Below are positions 46,665 through 59,526 of a stretch of DNA of 64,000 bases, piece by piece (position 1 is the first letter of the stretch; each line of letters begins with the position of its first letter). A model generated the notes under the pieces. That model saw only the letters and a list, made by a program, of their open reading frames with translations. It had not been told where the DNA came from and made no database searches. This stretch comes from Porodaedalea pini. Lineage: Eukaryota; Basidiomycota; Agaricomycetes; Hymenochaetales; Hymenochaetaceae. The position numbers and the translations under genes were made by a program. The stretch covers positions 186,001 through 250,000 of the forward strand of contig NBAY01000027.1 of assembly GCA_002794775.1 (NCBI GenBank). The letters are read 5' to 3'.

Positions 46665-47888
46665 ATGCAGTCAGCGTCTAAGGGCCTGGGGCACTTCGCC
46701 TCGGGTATCCGCTCGCTGCACTCCTATGCCCCGCGCACGGGGGCGCCTCGACCACCTCCAACGACTGCGGGTCGACTCTTGCAGACGACCCGTACTGCTT
46801 TCACACGCTTCTTTGCACACCTAACTACACCGGGACTCTCGCACTCTGTTGCGGGTTCGACCGCGGGTCTAACGACTCGAGTCAATGCCGCGGTCCGTCC
46901 GCAGACGATCCAGCAGCGTCTCTCGTTACCCGCACGGCATGCACTTTCTCAGCCAAAGCCGCCTTTCTTGCCGCGTGCTTCGCCGGCATCGCGTAGCGCG
47001 GTACACGTCGGCCTTGGAACCGCACGTAATTTCTCGACTGCGCGTCCGTTGTTCCAGCACCTTGCGCAGAACGTGCCCGTCGCAAGCCGCGCAATCTACG
47101 AGGCGGACTGGGATGTTGAACGGAGGAAGATGAAGGATAAGGCGAGAATGGATCTGAAGGCAGGAAAGGCTCAGAAGGAGAACGTCCGCTCCGCTAGCCG
47201 TGCTAAGCCAATTGAGAAGACGAAGAAGGTCACCGAGCTTGAGCACTATTTCCCAGTCCCCGCTCCTGCTGCTCCTGGCGTAACTACTCTCCTTCTCGTA
47301 CCCCTTGCGCCCACGCCGACTTCACGTCTTCCCTTGACGGAGACGCAGACCGCAGAGCCGAATCTCCTCGTGGTTTCCGACTTGCAGGACATCCTATCCT
47401 CGCACCGTGTGCACTCACTGCGCGTGTCGTCCCTGTTCGCGAGGCTTGACGCGTGCGGGGTCTGGGAGAAAGGGGCTACGTTTGCTGCGCATGGGGACGC
47501 AAGTGGTCTGTGCACGGTGCTCCGTGTAGAGTTCAAGGGGTGGACCGCAGCGATGGTACGCGAAGTGATGGGCGATGCGGGCAAGGGCTGGTGTCGGCTT
47601 GTCGAGACGAGTGACGGCGACGACAGTCCTAGATCGATCTCGCCTGAAGTCGATCCAGCGGCATCTGTGGTTCTCCCAACACTTGATTTCTCGGCGTCGT
47701 TCCACGCTGCGTGCGCGTCTGTTGGGTCTCAGCCGCCCTCGCCACCAATGTCACGCACGGCGTCTCCGCTTCTCAGTGTGTCCGAGTTGAGTTATTCACC
47801 GTCTGACTTCGATACCGATATGGATACGTTCTCTGATTCTGGATCGATGTTGAGCTTTAGCTCTGGATTCGTTGCGCGCTCCGAATGA
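46665..47888 (+). CDS. Hypothetical protein with mitochondrial-type N-terminus (407 aa)
   Basis: Single exon. The first 130 residues are rich in Arg, Ser, Thr, Ala and Pro and poor in acidic residues, and include LLQTTRTAFTRFFAHLT and GTARNFSTARPLFQHLAQNV, which resembles a mitochondrial targeting sequence. A basic helical segment (YEADWDVERRKMKDKARMDL) follows. A folded-looking part reads TTLLLVPLAPTPTSR, NLLVVSDLQDILSSHRVHSL, VSSLFARLDACGVWEKGATF and GKGWCRLVET. The tail is Ser-rich (SELSYSPSDFDTDMDTFSDS). I do not recognise a family; similar proteins seem confined to basidiomycetes, from memory. Mitochondrial import is inferred only. Confidence 0.75.
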   Translation: MQSASKGLGHFASGIRSLHSYAPRTGAPRPPPTTAGRLLQTTRTAFTRFFAHLTTPGLSHSVAGSTAGLTTRVNAAVRPQTIQQRLSLPARHALSQPKPPFLPRASPASRSAVHVGLGTARNFSTARPLFQHLAQNVPVASRAIYEADWDVERRKMKDKARMDLKAGKAQKENVRSASRAKPIEKTKKVTELEHYFPVPAPAAPGVTTLLLVPLAPTPTSRLPLTETQTAEPNLLVVSDLQDILSSHRVHSLRVSSLFARLDACGVWEKGATFAAHGDASGLCTVLRVEFKGWTAAMVREVMGDAGKGWCRLVETSDGDDSPRSISPEVDPAASVVLPTLDFSASFHAACASVGSQPPSPPMSRTASPLLSVSELSYSPSDFDTDMDTFSDSGSMLSFSSGFVARSE

Positions 47889-49965
<2,077 letters not shown>

Positions 49966-50298
49966 ACGCAACGCGTTTGGAGTGGGGCCTCCAGCTCAAG
50001 AGCATCGTCTTTTCTGTAATACGGCAGCAGTTGGACGGAAGCAGATTGGAATTGTACTTTACTCTTCATAGATACGCACGTGAAATAAAATGGTCTTTTC
50101 GCTCAGATAAAGACAAATATACAGAAAATAAAAGTAGTATGATCATAGTCTGTGGATGACGGGTTGAGATAAAATAACATTGTAGTGTATATTAACATAT
50201 GTACTAGTATGCATCGGTCTTGCTCTACCACGGAACGCACCTCAACGGCCTCGTTGACTCTTTCAGTGTCACGTCTGGTTCAGAGCCGCCGATGCCCA

Positions 50299-52181
50299 TC
50301 ATTGACCCGTTGCCCTCTCCCCTTCTCTACCCCTTTGTTCGTCCGTCCCTCGATTCGGATTCAAATTCGACGCGAAGCTTGAGCCCGCCTTCGCAGGCTG
50401 CGCGTGTCTATGTCCCGGACCGTCACGAGGCAAGTCAAAGTCGAAGTCGAGATCGATGGACGACAAGCCGGAGCGGAGCGAGGCGGGGAGGCTCTCGAGC
50501 TCGAGGGCCGGGGCGCGCGTTGCGCTTGGAGTGTCCTGCATGAGACGTAGTACTGGTTAGACTCGGGATGTAGCAGCTAGAAGAGAAGTTAGGAAGTAGA
50601 ACGGATTGGACGCACGGCTATGCGCCATGTCATGCTGAGTGATGTTAGCGAGAAATCCGCCGCCTTGTGCTGGGCGTGTCCGCCTGGCGTCATTTGCATG
50701 CCCATCCTGCGAATACCAATTCGACGCCGTCAGTAATTCTGTAATTTCCAAAAGGCTGGGATGACGGGATGAAGGACAGATCTAGAGCGAAGAAGAGACA
50801 GTCACTGACAGGACGACGAATAGCGAGATTATGTACGTCTGCCCGACGACGTCCTGGAACAAGTCGGCCCAGTAGCCCTTGGAGACGAGAGTGAGGTACG
50901 TAGTGAGAGAGAGGAGCATGCAGAGCGTCGACGGGAGGTTAGTTTCCCAGACGATAAAGGAAAGACGGTAGATGGTCTGGAAGCGATATTATGTGGTGAG
51001 CTGGACCATCTTCGCGAGGGAGGGGAATGCGCACTGTTGTTATGGATCTTGTTATAATACGCGGACGTGAGGGCAGGATGAGAGTCAGTACTGTCGAGCC
51101 GAAACGTCAGAACGGAAAGTTATGAAATACGGCAGCATAATCCTCAAAACGCACGTGTACATGTGAGAGCAATGTCGAGAGCTAAAACATTATTGTCAGT
51201 TAAGTATCTTCCATACAGAGAAACCAGAAGCTCTTACCGAGTGGGAGCGAAAAAATACAGATGACTGACGGTGAAGGATGTTGGTTTCAATCGGAGCGTT
51301 CTGTGGTTAGAGCAACTGCATATTCTCACCGACGGGATCATCCTGGGCGAGTTGGTGAGCATGGAAGGTTACAACGTCAGTGCTCGGTGCGGGATGCTTA
51401 CAGCAATGTGTCTGTTTAAACCGTTCGTGAAAGTTTTGATAGTAACGAGAATCCACGAGACGATTTCCCCCATGTACAGCACGCCATGAAGTATCTTTTT
51501 TTATTATAAAAAAATAACACATCAGATTGGCCACTGGTGGCGTTCCTTATGAGCTCACGAGGATGTATCGCCGATGATTTTGTTTTGCAAGCTAGTGAAA
51601 GAAAACAAATGAAGCATCAGGAAAGCGGGTTTTCTCATACTCCGAAGTCATAGTATGATACCTTGTAGCAACGCCAGATAAATAATGCTTTGGTGGGCAT
51701 CGCCAGAAGGAAGGTCTACAGGACGTTAGCAGGATTACTGATAGCCATAAAACTGTTCAGTACACACCACAAGCAAATGGACTTTAAATGACCAATTTAT
51801 CGTGAGCATTTTTGACTGTGGATCATGATTAAAAGTGCAGGATAAACAAAACATCGCAGAGCCCGCACCCAATCCGCAAAATGAACAACAAACTTATCAT
51901 ATACACCGTAGAAAGTCAAAGCAGTTTGCACGCTGCAGGACAAAAAAAATCAGCACCATGGTATTTTGAAGGGCATAATCTTACGCTTACTATGAAAGCA
52001 CCGTGACGAATAATAGTATGAGCTGAATAACCCTCTTCTCCGCGTAATCCTCCTTCCAGAAGCGATATGCAAGGTTAGAGATGAGACCGGTCTCGAACCC
52101 TTGAATGGCGGCGGCAGCAAACCGAGGGCCCAGGACCGCACGGGGATGCTTTGAAAGGTCGTCCGCTGAAAAGGATGCCAT
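50299..52181 (-). CDS. Multi-pass membrane protein of a fungal family (DUF6534-like)
   Basis: Multi-exon minus-strand gene. Exon 1 from the ATG at 52179-52181 reads MASFSADDLSKHPRAVLGPR, then IQLILLFVTVLS (helix). Next exons give QTALTFYGVYDKFVVHFADW and the family-typical FLLAMPTKALFIWRCYK (near 51670). Others give VLYMGEIVSWILVTIKTF (near 51460), then TIYRLSFIVWETNLPSTLCM and QDVVGQTYIISLFVVL (50815-50975). The C-terminal tail is hydrophilic (LSSIDLDFDFDLPRDGPGHR) and ends about 50299. The repeated hydrophobic segments predict about seven helices, as in a large, uncharacterised mushroom family. A receptor-like role is speculative. The middle exons (51000-51500) and the stop are approximate. 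Confidence 0.7.
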
Positions 52182-53083
52182 ACCATTGACAACCCTCGTT
52201 AAGCCCACCGCACGACGGTTTAGGAGACGTGATCACAATTGCCGACCAGAGACGATGTACGAAAGCCCGAAAGATAGCTATAAGCCACGGCTAACGAGAC
52301 ATGAGAGCTGAACGTTGCATGGAAAAAAACGAAGGGATAGAGCGGCGGTCTGAGATTTCATAGCAACATGACCCGGATTTCCAAAAGGCTTCGATTAGAG
52401 ACGCAGATCGACCCTGGCCACGGATGGTAAAGTTCGTCGAAAAATGTTCTAGAAGAAATACGGATGTCGGTAAGGCGCCCTATTCAAGTTATTTATCTAG
52501 ATTTGGCCGCGAGCCGCACTTCATGAGCGCACAGAGGGCGACGCAGGCAACAGCATGCTGTACAGTGTATACATAGTCATTCAAGTAGTTGCATCTGGTT
52601 GATCGAGCGCAGTAGATGCACCGTAGAGTATGAAGGTGCAGACTTGGAGCGACGCGTCTAGATCTGTTGACGATCAGATTCGGAAGGCTGACGCGCTAGC
52701 CGTTTCTTGAACTTCTTTTTTCTGAAGTGGGCGCACAAACAGTTTGTTCGCTTCAAACTTAATACAGTGAAGCCCTTCATCTGTCCAGAAGTCGTACGAA
52801 GTACGACGATATTCCGAACTACACACAGAAATTAAAGAACTGCGACTCGGAGAGGAAGCATGCGTACAGTATATGCTGTGCATTGCCAATGCGCATCCTA
52901 CCATTTCAAACTCAGCAGCTCGTTAAGAATCGGAAGTTCAGAACTCTTGTAGCAGCTAGTCTGAAAAAAATGAAGTTCGGGGACACTACTGGGGATAGAG
53001 CATGGCGAGATTCTAATGCACAACATCTACGTAGTCTATAGTCAAAAAAAACATCGCTCATGAAACGTGACGACAGCTTCGTT
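52182..53083. other. Intergenic region, no gene recognised
   Basis: About 900 bp between the membrane protein's start and the end of MIF copy B. An open frame at 52674-52904 on the minus strand has no family signature. Confidence 0.5.
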
Positions 53084-53756
53084 TCATATTCCAAGAGCAG
53101 CAACAGTCGAGTCAAGGAACCTGTAACGTCAGTTCAGTGACCAGACTCAAGGGACAGATAGACTCGCGCCTACCCTATAGTCTCCTTCCCAGGATTCATG
53201 AAGACTCTGAAACAGGGGACGGAAAGCTTGTCAGAGCACGGCTCGCGGAATACCTAATGTCATATACGACACGGCGAAATTTTTCCACTTACATGTATCC
53301 GCGCTTGCTATAGACGCCCAATCTCTCTTTCAGAAGTTTCGAAATAGCTGAGCTGAAGCCGATGTTCGCTTCCGGAGTAATCTGTAGCGCCGTCTGTACT
53401 CAATGGTAAAGGACGAATCGTATGCACGAAAAGCGCCTCACCATTTGCAGAGAAAAAAGCAGGCTCAAACGAGCCTCCAAACGAAAGGAGCTCGTTATAA
53501 TTATAGATGTCTTCGGATGTCGCCTCCAGGCTTCCCACTAATTTTGCAGCGAGCTGTAGCCATCGTGTAATGATCGTGTGACAAGAAAGAACTCGCCTTT
53601 GATAGCTCGAGTATGAATGCCTTCGGGTCGTTCGGCTGTAGGCAGAGGTCATTGACAAAGTATCAGAGATTCAGACCTCGCATGAGTGATGAAGTAAATG
53701 AGATGAAAGGAGTCACGACTCGCCTTAACATTTGTGATAAATTCTACAGCAGGCAT
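53084..53756 (-). CDS. Macrophage migration inhibitory factor-like protein (MIF), copy B
   Basis: Diverged paralogue of the MIF at 45692-46362 with matching intron positions. The ATG at 53754-53756 opens MPAVEFITNVK, with the catalytic proline kept. Next come NDPKAFILELSK, LAAKLVGSLEATSEDIYNYN, ELLSFGGSFEPAF, ITPEANIGFSSAISKLLKER, LGVYSKRGYI, VFMNPGKETIG and FLDSTVAALGI, with TGA at 53084-53086. Exon 1 would end AAG|GCGAGT (53723) and exon 2 AAG|GCGAGT (53596), both GC donors. Intron 1 could instead use GTTAAG six bases earlier; intron 2 has no in-frame GT option that I can see. The third intron can be modelled with a normal GTGAGG donor. Length is about 115-119 residues. It may be functional with weak donors, or an early pseudogene. 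Confidence 0.75.
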
Positions 53757-54826
53757 GTCCAGTAGCACTTCGCGTGGGACGTAGCAAGGACAATATTAGA
53801 AGGAAGACCCGCACATTTATGACATTTGAACTCAATCTCGGCTTCCCTGATGCGTGGAGAGAATAGATGTAAAGGTGCGCCGTCAGTACACGCAGGCTAG
53901 AACCCTCTAATCGATGCCTCATTGCAGTAAGCATCAGTTGATACTATCCTGCTTCTGTAGTCCTTACAGGGACTAATCAACTAGCATCGAAGACTTCTTG
54001 TAGTCAGATAAACGTCATTTGCTAAGAAGTCGCAGTAGTACCGTAGCTGGAATGTGTTCATACAGTGTTCAATCGAAAGTGCCAAGAGGAGAAGAATTTG
54101 CAGACTGCGTTGCACCCTTGCATAATTTCTTTCGTTGATAGGTGCCTCTTCAACCTTACCCATATCTACAAAGAATCCAGTTACGAGCAATAATTGGGTA
54201 TTGCATTCATCTCTAGGGTCAAAAGACGTTAAGCGCTGAGCAAATATAATTGGACTGGAGCTTACACGATGCGTAGAACAGAACTCGGGGTCATGATTCT
54301 AGGGATAGATGCTCCTCTTGAAGCGATGAGGAAATTATCACCGAAGGACGACGGCCAATCATCACTATGCGCCTGTATTCGACGTAGAAGGGCTAATATT
54401 CCGGTACTAAGACCAGAAAACGGCCGCTCATTGACATGTTGCATCACTGTGTATGTTCAAGGAACGACAATGAGCACTTCCATGAAATACAGTTACAGCA
54501 CACTGGCATAGTATCTGAAGCATATTTCAGAAGGTCGAATCAGAATGGACAAGGGACGTACGATGCATGTAAATAGTAAGGTTTGAGCACAACTTTCAGT
54601 CTATCAAAAGCTCTTCCAATTTAGGAAAGCAGATCCAGCGGGCTTTGCGTCAGATCCAAAACTCAAACATCAAGCTCTACCGACTGCCGTCGCGCGAAAA
54701 CGTCGAGCAGATTCTCCTTCTCAGCGTCTTAACTTACATATCTCACTTTGTCGCGCCCGGAAACGCGGATAACGCGACTAGGACTCTCTGTCTTTATCTT
54801 CACATCTGAGAACGTGATTTACAATC
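53757..54826. other. Divergent intergenic region, MIF copy B / SUMO
   Basis: About 1.07 kb. Two minus-strand open frames (53981-54190, 54262-54447) are weakly protein-like (VEEAPINERNYARVQRSLQI) but lack conserved motifs or joinable exons. They are not called. Confidence 0.45.
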
Positions 54827-55447
54827 ATGTCTGACGAAGAGACTACCGTCCCTCCCGTTCAGGAGGAGAACGAGGAGGTCGCCCCAAAGACCGAGGATGC
54901 TAATGCTCCCATTAACATCAAGGTATGTTTGTGAGCTCAACATGTCTTGTGGCCACTCGGGAGGCTCCTTTGAGAAAGCGATGCTGACGGAGAACGCGTC
55001 ACCGTATTAGGTGCTGTCGGCGCAGGGCGAGGAGGTGTTCTTTAAGATCAAGCGGAGCACCAAGCTGAGCAAACTGCAAACTGCATATGCGCACAAAATA
55101 GGGAAGGAAGTGAACACGATTCGGTACGTGCGTTATTCTTTCACACCGTCACAGGTGTGGCCCCATGAACGATTATCTAACTCATATGCATGTCTGAATT
55201 ATTCAGATTTTTGTATGATGGCGAACGTATCAACGAAGAGGACACTCCTGCGAGTTTGGAGATGGAAGAGAACGGTGAGTTGTGCTGCCCTCTTCTATCC
55301 GCCTATAAACTCATGCTTCACCCCTTTCTTCCCTCTTAGACACGATCGATGTCATGGTTGAACGTTAGTCCTTGTCTCTTACTTTACGACAACTCGCTGA
55401 ACTGCTTTGTCTCCCTTTCTTCTCCAGAGGTTGGAGGTTGTGCATGA
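54827..55447 (+). CDS. SMT3: SUMO (Smt3-type ubiquitin-like modifier)
   Basis: Five exons (54827-54922, 55011-55123, 55207-55274, 55340-55363, 55428-55447) join in phase to 106 residues. The N-terminus is acidic (MSDEETTVPPVQEENEEVAP). INIKVLSAQGEEVFFKIKRS leads into the beta-grasp fold, then KLSKLQTAYAHKIGKEVNTI, RFLYDGERINEEDTPASLEM and DTIDVMVEQVGG. The frame ends GGCA-stop, so a SUMO protease must remove only Cys-Ala to expose the Gly-Gly used for conjugation to lysines. It acts mainly in the nucleus. Confidence 0.97.
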
Positions 55448-56011
55448 TTCCATCCAACTTGTCAATTCCCTTTGTTTCTGTTCATTGTCGCTTTCGCCAT
55501 CTGTCTTTCACCTCTATTTTTCGCCGATCCATGAGAGGCAGTGTATCCAAAGAACTGCCATGAAGTCCCAGCTTTCATGCTCATTATTAGTCTTTAAAAA
55601 TCAGAATAACTAGTATGGAATCCCGAAGACTGTCATGGCGCTGCCAGTAACAGCTCGTTTAAGCAAGGCCGGGATAGGCGGGTCGTTATCTTTTCAAAAG
55701 TAAGGTGTTTTCTGTTCTCCAACGTCTAGTCAGAGTAAGAGCCACCGCATCTGCCCACTATCTCTCCTTGTATGATTGAAGTCGGTCTGTAGCTCCGTAT
55801 GTATGTATGCGCCTGCCCTGCAGCTTGTTCATAACGGGCCGTCGCCACCTTATTTTATTTTCTCACGCTTTGAGAAGGTGTCGGTTGTCAGCGACCACAG
55901 ATACTTGGCTAGAGCAGCTGTCGTCCGAGAGTGCCACACACTGTACAGTAGCTACATAGGCATAGTAGGCAGCGTAACAGACCTCAAAACGGTCTTTGGG
56001 CGGGGTGGAAT
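55448..56011. other. Intergenic region, SUMO 3' flank and TFIIS promoter
   Basis: About 560 bp between tandem genes. Nothing specific was identified; the TFIIS ATG at 56012 is preceded by GGTGGAAT. Confidence 0.45.
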
Positions 56012-57397
56012 ATGTTTGACGTCGTCGAGTTGAGAAAACTCACGAAAGAGCTGCAACAAGGAGAAAATGCTGAGGTCCGTAATGTCCAAAATGCCTAGAT
56101 AAACCCTTTCACGCCGATTTTTCGACTTGTTCACTGTTTTGCTGACCTGATTCTGCATCCTTCAGGAAACCATCAGCATCTTGCACATTTTGAAGAAGGA
56201 TGTGGTTGCCAGCGAGTCTCTCCTCCGGGTGAGCCACTTTTCACACACTTTCACGCCCGTGATGCTCATGCATGACTCAACCAAATTCAGGAAAGCAAAA
56301 TCGGACTCGCTGTTGGGAAGCTCAGATCGAATCCATCGAAGGAGGTTGCGGACTTAGCCAAGGAGCTTGTCAAGAAGTGGAAGAACGAGGTCGGTGGATC
56401 GAAGGGAACGTCAAGTACGACTACTAAACCAATCCGTGCGTTCTTCACTCCGTCTTTGTTTCAATCCTTTCTTCTCATGCCTCTTGTCGCTGTGTATTGC
56501 TTTATGTCTGTGCCACACAGCTGTGCGGAAAGCTTCTGTCGCGGACTCGGTCGGGTCACCGACTACGCCTACTGGATCGTCCTTCGCTGGCACACGTTCT
56601 GCTAAGATAGATGGACTCGTTATCAACGTAACCCATGACAAGACCCGGGACAAATGCATCGAGTTGATTTACGACTCTCTTTGTCTGGATTCTGCTGCTC
56701 GTGAGTTTCGTCCTGTATGTCTTAGGTTTATAGAGTTTCGCTGACATTTTCTGTCCCCCCTACGTCAGCCACTGATCTCATCTTGAAGCGGGCGACAGCA
56801 ATAGAGGCTACTGTACTTGCCGACCATGACAACGACATGGGCAAGGATTACAAGGGAAAAATCCGTTCTCTATTTCTGAACCTCAAGGACAAGAACAACC
56901 CAGGACTGCGCACTAACATCGTCAGCGGAGAGCTCGCTGTCTCCAAGTTCTGCAGGATGACGAGTCAGGTGCGTCGACATTCCCATGACCTGTTTCGTGT
57001 CTGAGTAGGATTACTCATGCACGATTGGCTTGAAGGAAATGGCTTCGGAAGAGAGAAAGGCTGCCGATGCTGCTATCCAGGAGGAGAATTTCCACAAGTC
57101 GCTGGGCGCAGAGGAACAGCAGGCGGAGACAGACGCTTTCCAATGTGGGAAATGCAAGCAGAGGAAGACGCGCTACCGTCAAGCACAGACGAGGAGCGCA
57201 GACGAACCGATGACCGTGCGTTTTTCACTATGTAGTTCAAATCCATCCTTTCACTCATTTACTTTTCCTTCTGTTTTCCATCGTCTCAATAGACATTCGT
57301 GACGTACGTCCTTTCTGTTTGTATCAACATTAAAATGAACTGATCTTAGCGTGCTTATAGCTGCGTTAACTGCAATCACCGATGGAAGTTCTCTTAG
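56012..57397 (+). CDS. DST1: Transcription elongation factor TFIIS
   Basis: RNA polymerase II factor that stimulates transcript cleavage in stalled complexes. Eight exons (56012-56074, 56166-56228, 56291-56435, 56521-56700, 56769-56968, 57036-57215, 57293-57303, 57361-57397) join to 292 residues. The N-terminal LW domain includes ELRKLTKELQQGENAE and DLAKELVKKWKNEVGG. The central polymerase-binding domain includes RDKCIELIYDSLCLDS, MGKDYKGKIRSLFLNLKDKN and RTNIVSGELAVSKFCRMTSQ. The C-terminal zinc ribbon has FQCGKCKQRKTRYRQAQTRS, the catalytic acidic pair in RSADEPMT, and CVNCNHRWKFS at the end; all four cysteines are present. Exon 7 is only 11 bp, yet the phase is kept. Exon 1's donor (GTCCGT) is unusual. 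Confidence 0.96.
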
Positions 57398-57703
57398 ATT
57401 CAAAATTTGCTAATTTCGCCCCTTCTTTCTCACCCGCACCCTTTATTTCCTGTCTGATGCTCAATGTCCGGTCCAGTCTGAGAACTGTTACCTTTTTTTC
57501 TTAACCTATGCTCGTGCTATACTTTCTATGTTTATGAAATTCCCTTGTACTTATGATCTCTCACTTCCTGCTTTGATCGTGAATAAAGTAACTGAATCGA
57601 GACAGATAGGATGAGAAAGGAGCTGGAGGTGAAAATACTAAGCAATATTACAGTATGGATACATGATGCAGAGCAAAATAGAATGTAATAAAACGGGCTG
57701 CGC
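57398..57703. other. Convergent 3' flanks of TFIIS and PRP46
   Basis: About 306 bp between two stop codons on opposite strands. It is AT-rich (AATAAAGTAA near 57582) and probably carries both polyadenylation regions. Confidence 0.5.
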
Positions 57704-59297
57704 TTAGTTTTGCTCTGCGTAGATCTGAAAGGCGACATCAGTAAGCCATCGGGTCGATTTGCAAACGAAAGTGCACACCTTGATAGTTTTGTCTGCACAT
57801 CCGGTGATCAAGCGAGTACCAGTCATATCGAACGTCGAACAGAACACGCCCGCTTCCGCCTCGAGTGATCCTGGCTGAGGAATATCGTCCATAGTCTGGA
57901 ACGCAGTCCCGCTGTTGTAGTCCCACATCGTGATGGAGCCGTTGTCCCCTATAACAAATACAAATAAGCACAGGATAGGATTAAAATGTACTTAAGACTC
58001 ACCCCCTGAGAACAAAACGCCTTCCGCGTTCACAGACATCGTATTAATAATGGCGTTCTGGCCGGAGAAGTTAAATACGAAGGTGCCTTCAGGGCACTTC
58101 CATTTTTTGATATTGTTGCCGCCGGCCGAGGCGCTGGCAAACGAATACTCGGTCGGGTGCACGGTGAGCGCGCGCACGCTCTTCTTGTGGTGCGTGAGTG
58201 TCGTCATCGTCTTGCCCGCTGCGAGGTCCCAGAGGCGCACTGTCGTGTCCATGCTGCCCGTGATGACCTGCGGGTCGCTTTCCTGGCATTTCACATCTGC
58301 GACAGTCGCAGTGTGGCCGCTGAGCACGTGTATGGACGCTTTCGTACGCATATCCCAGACGCGTGCGGAGGCGTCGCGGCCGGCAGTGACGAGCACGTCG
58401 AGCGTTGGATGTAGGCTCAAGGAATATACGCCTGAAAGGTGACCGTGGTAGTGACGGATGACTTTGTTCACTTCGAGGTCCCAGCATTTTACCATCTACA
58501 TCTCCGTCAAAACGAGAGCCGGTCAGAGAAGCAGTGGTAGACTCACTTTATCCTCTCCGCACGAGAAGAGATACGGATGCCGTGGTGACACGGCAAGGCC
58601 CCGCACCGTTGAAATGTGACCGGTCAAACTCAGCTTCAGCTCGCCCGACGCCAGATCCCATATTTTGATGACACGGTCCCCTGCCCCGGTCGCAAACCAC
58701 TTGTTCCCTGGCTCCACCGCAACTGAGCGTACCCAGCCCAAGTGCCCTGATATAACGCGCATGAGCTTCCATTGTGGATGGTACGTCGGCTTAATGGCCC
58801 GCGTCGTCTTGTGCAAAGCAAGGGCCTGGGAGAGCGTGTTGTGCGAGGCGAGGGTGGATGGCTGAGCCTGCGGCGTTGGGTCGATTTTTGCAATCATCCG
58901 CGAAGTCTCCGACGATGCTACATGTCACACATGTCATGAGAATAAGAAGAACAGGAAATAGAAATAAAGTCGAGAACGCACGACCAGCTTCAATCATTTT
59001 GCGTTCCTGCTTCGGTCTCGCTGGGCCCACAGGCCCTTGTTGAGAAAGTAGGGCAGCAGGTAGCTGCCTGTAGTCTTTGTATTCATCGTTGATCTTTACG
59101 CTCAACCGTAACTTCGCGCTGGCGAGTATGAATTGGCGTCAGCGTTGCATCGAAACTTGAGCTTGAAGGCGGTAAACGAACCTTTTCTCATCCTCTTTCG
59201 GAGGATCAATGGACGAAGCGAAGATCGCATGTGTGCGCTTCGTACTCGTGCGTGCCAAGGGCTCGAGAGGTGGAAGTGGTACTGCTTCGAGTGACAT
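57704..59297 (-). CDS. PRP46: Pre-mRNA splicing factor PRP46 (PLRG1), WD40 protein
   Basis: Component of the Prp19-associated (NTC) complex needed for spliceosome activation in the nucleus. The ATG at 59295-59297 begins [20 protein letters not shown]. An exon with [20 protein letters not shown] and [20 protein letters not shown] follows, then [20 protein letters not shown], the first of about seven WD40 repeats: [100 protein letters not shown], a [20 protein letters not shown] blade and [14 protein letters not shown]. The last exon encodes IYAEQN before TAA at 57704-57706. It is head-to-head with FIG4. Confidence 0.95.
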
Positions 59298-59526
59298 TTT
59301 ATGGTTGAAAGAGCTGAGGTAGAGGCTGTCGGTTTGAGTTGCTCAAATTCGTGTTTTCCGCTTCTGCCAACCGCCGATCATCTGTCTCGTGATAGCATGT
59401 CGCTGCAGCGACAATATTAAATATTATTATTAATGACCTCAACCTCAGCCTCCTCTGCAGACACCGACCCTGATGTATTACTAGGACAACTCAATACCAA
59501 AGGCTGAATCTGCCTTGCTAGACTCT
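59298..59526. promoter_or_regulatory. Shared promoter region, PRP46 / FIG4
   Basis: 229 bp between divergent ATGs. It has an AT-rich core (AATATTAAATATTATTATTA at 59411-59430) but no placed TATA box. Confidence 0.5.

Noticed and set aside
53406..53470. A third GC donor in MIF copy B (TCT|GCAAAT)
   Set aside because: A normal GTGAGG donor with an acceptor at TTGAG gives an equally good alignment, so no GC donor is claimed for this intron.
53981..54447. Weakly protein-like minus-strand frames
   Set aside because: No conserved motifs, and no splice sites that join them sensibly.
59433..59504. Upstream ATG ([18 protein letters not shown]) before FIG4
   Set aside because: Runs into a stop after about 23 codons; could be an upstream ORF but not the FIG4 start.
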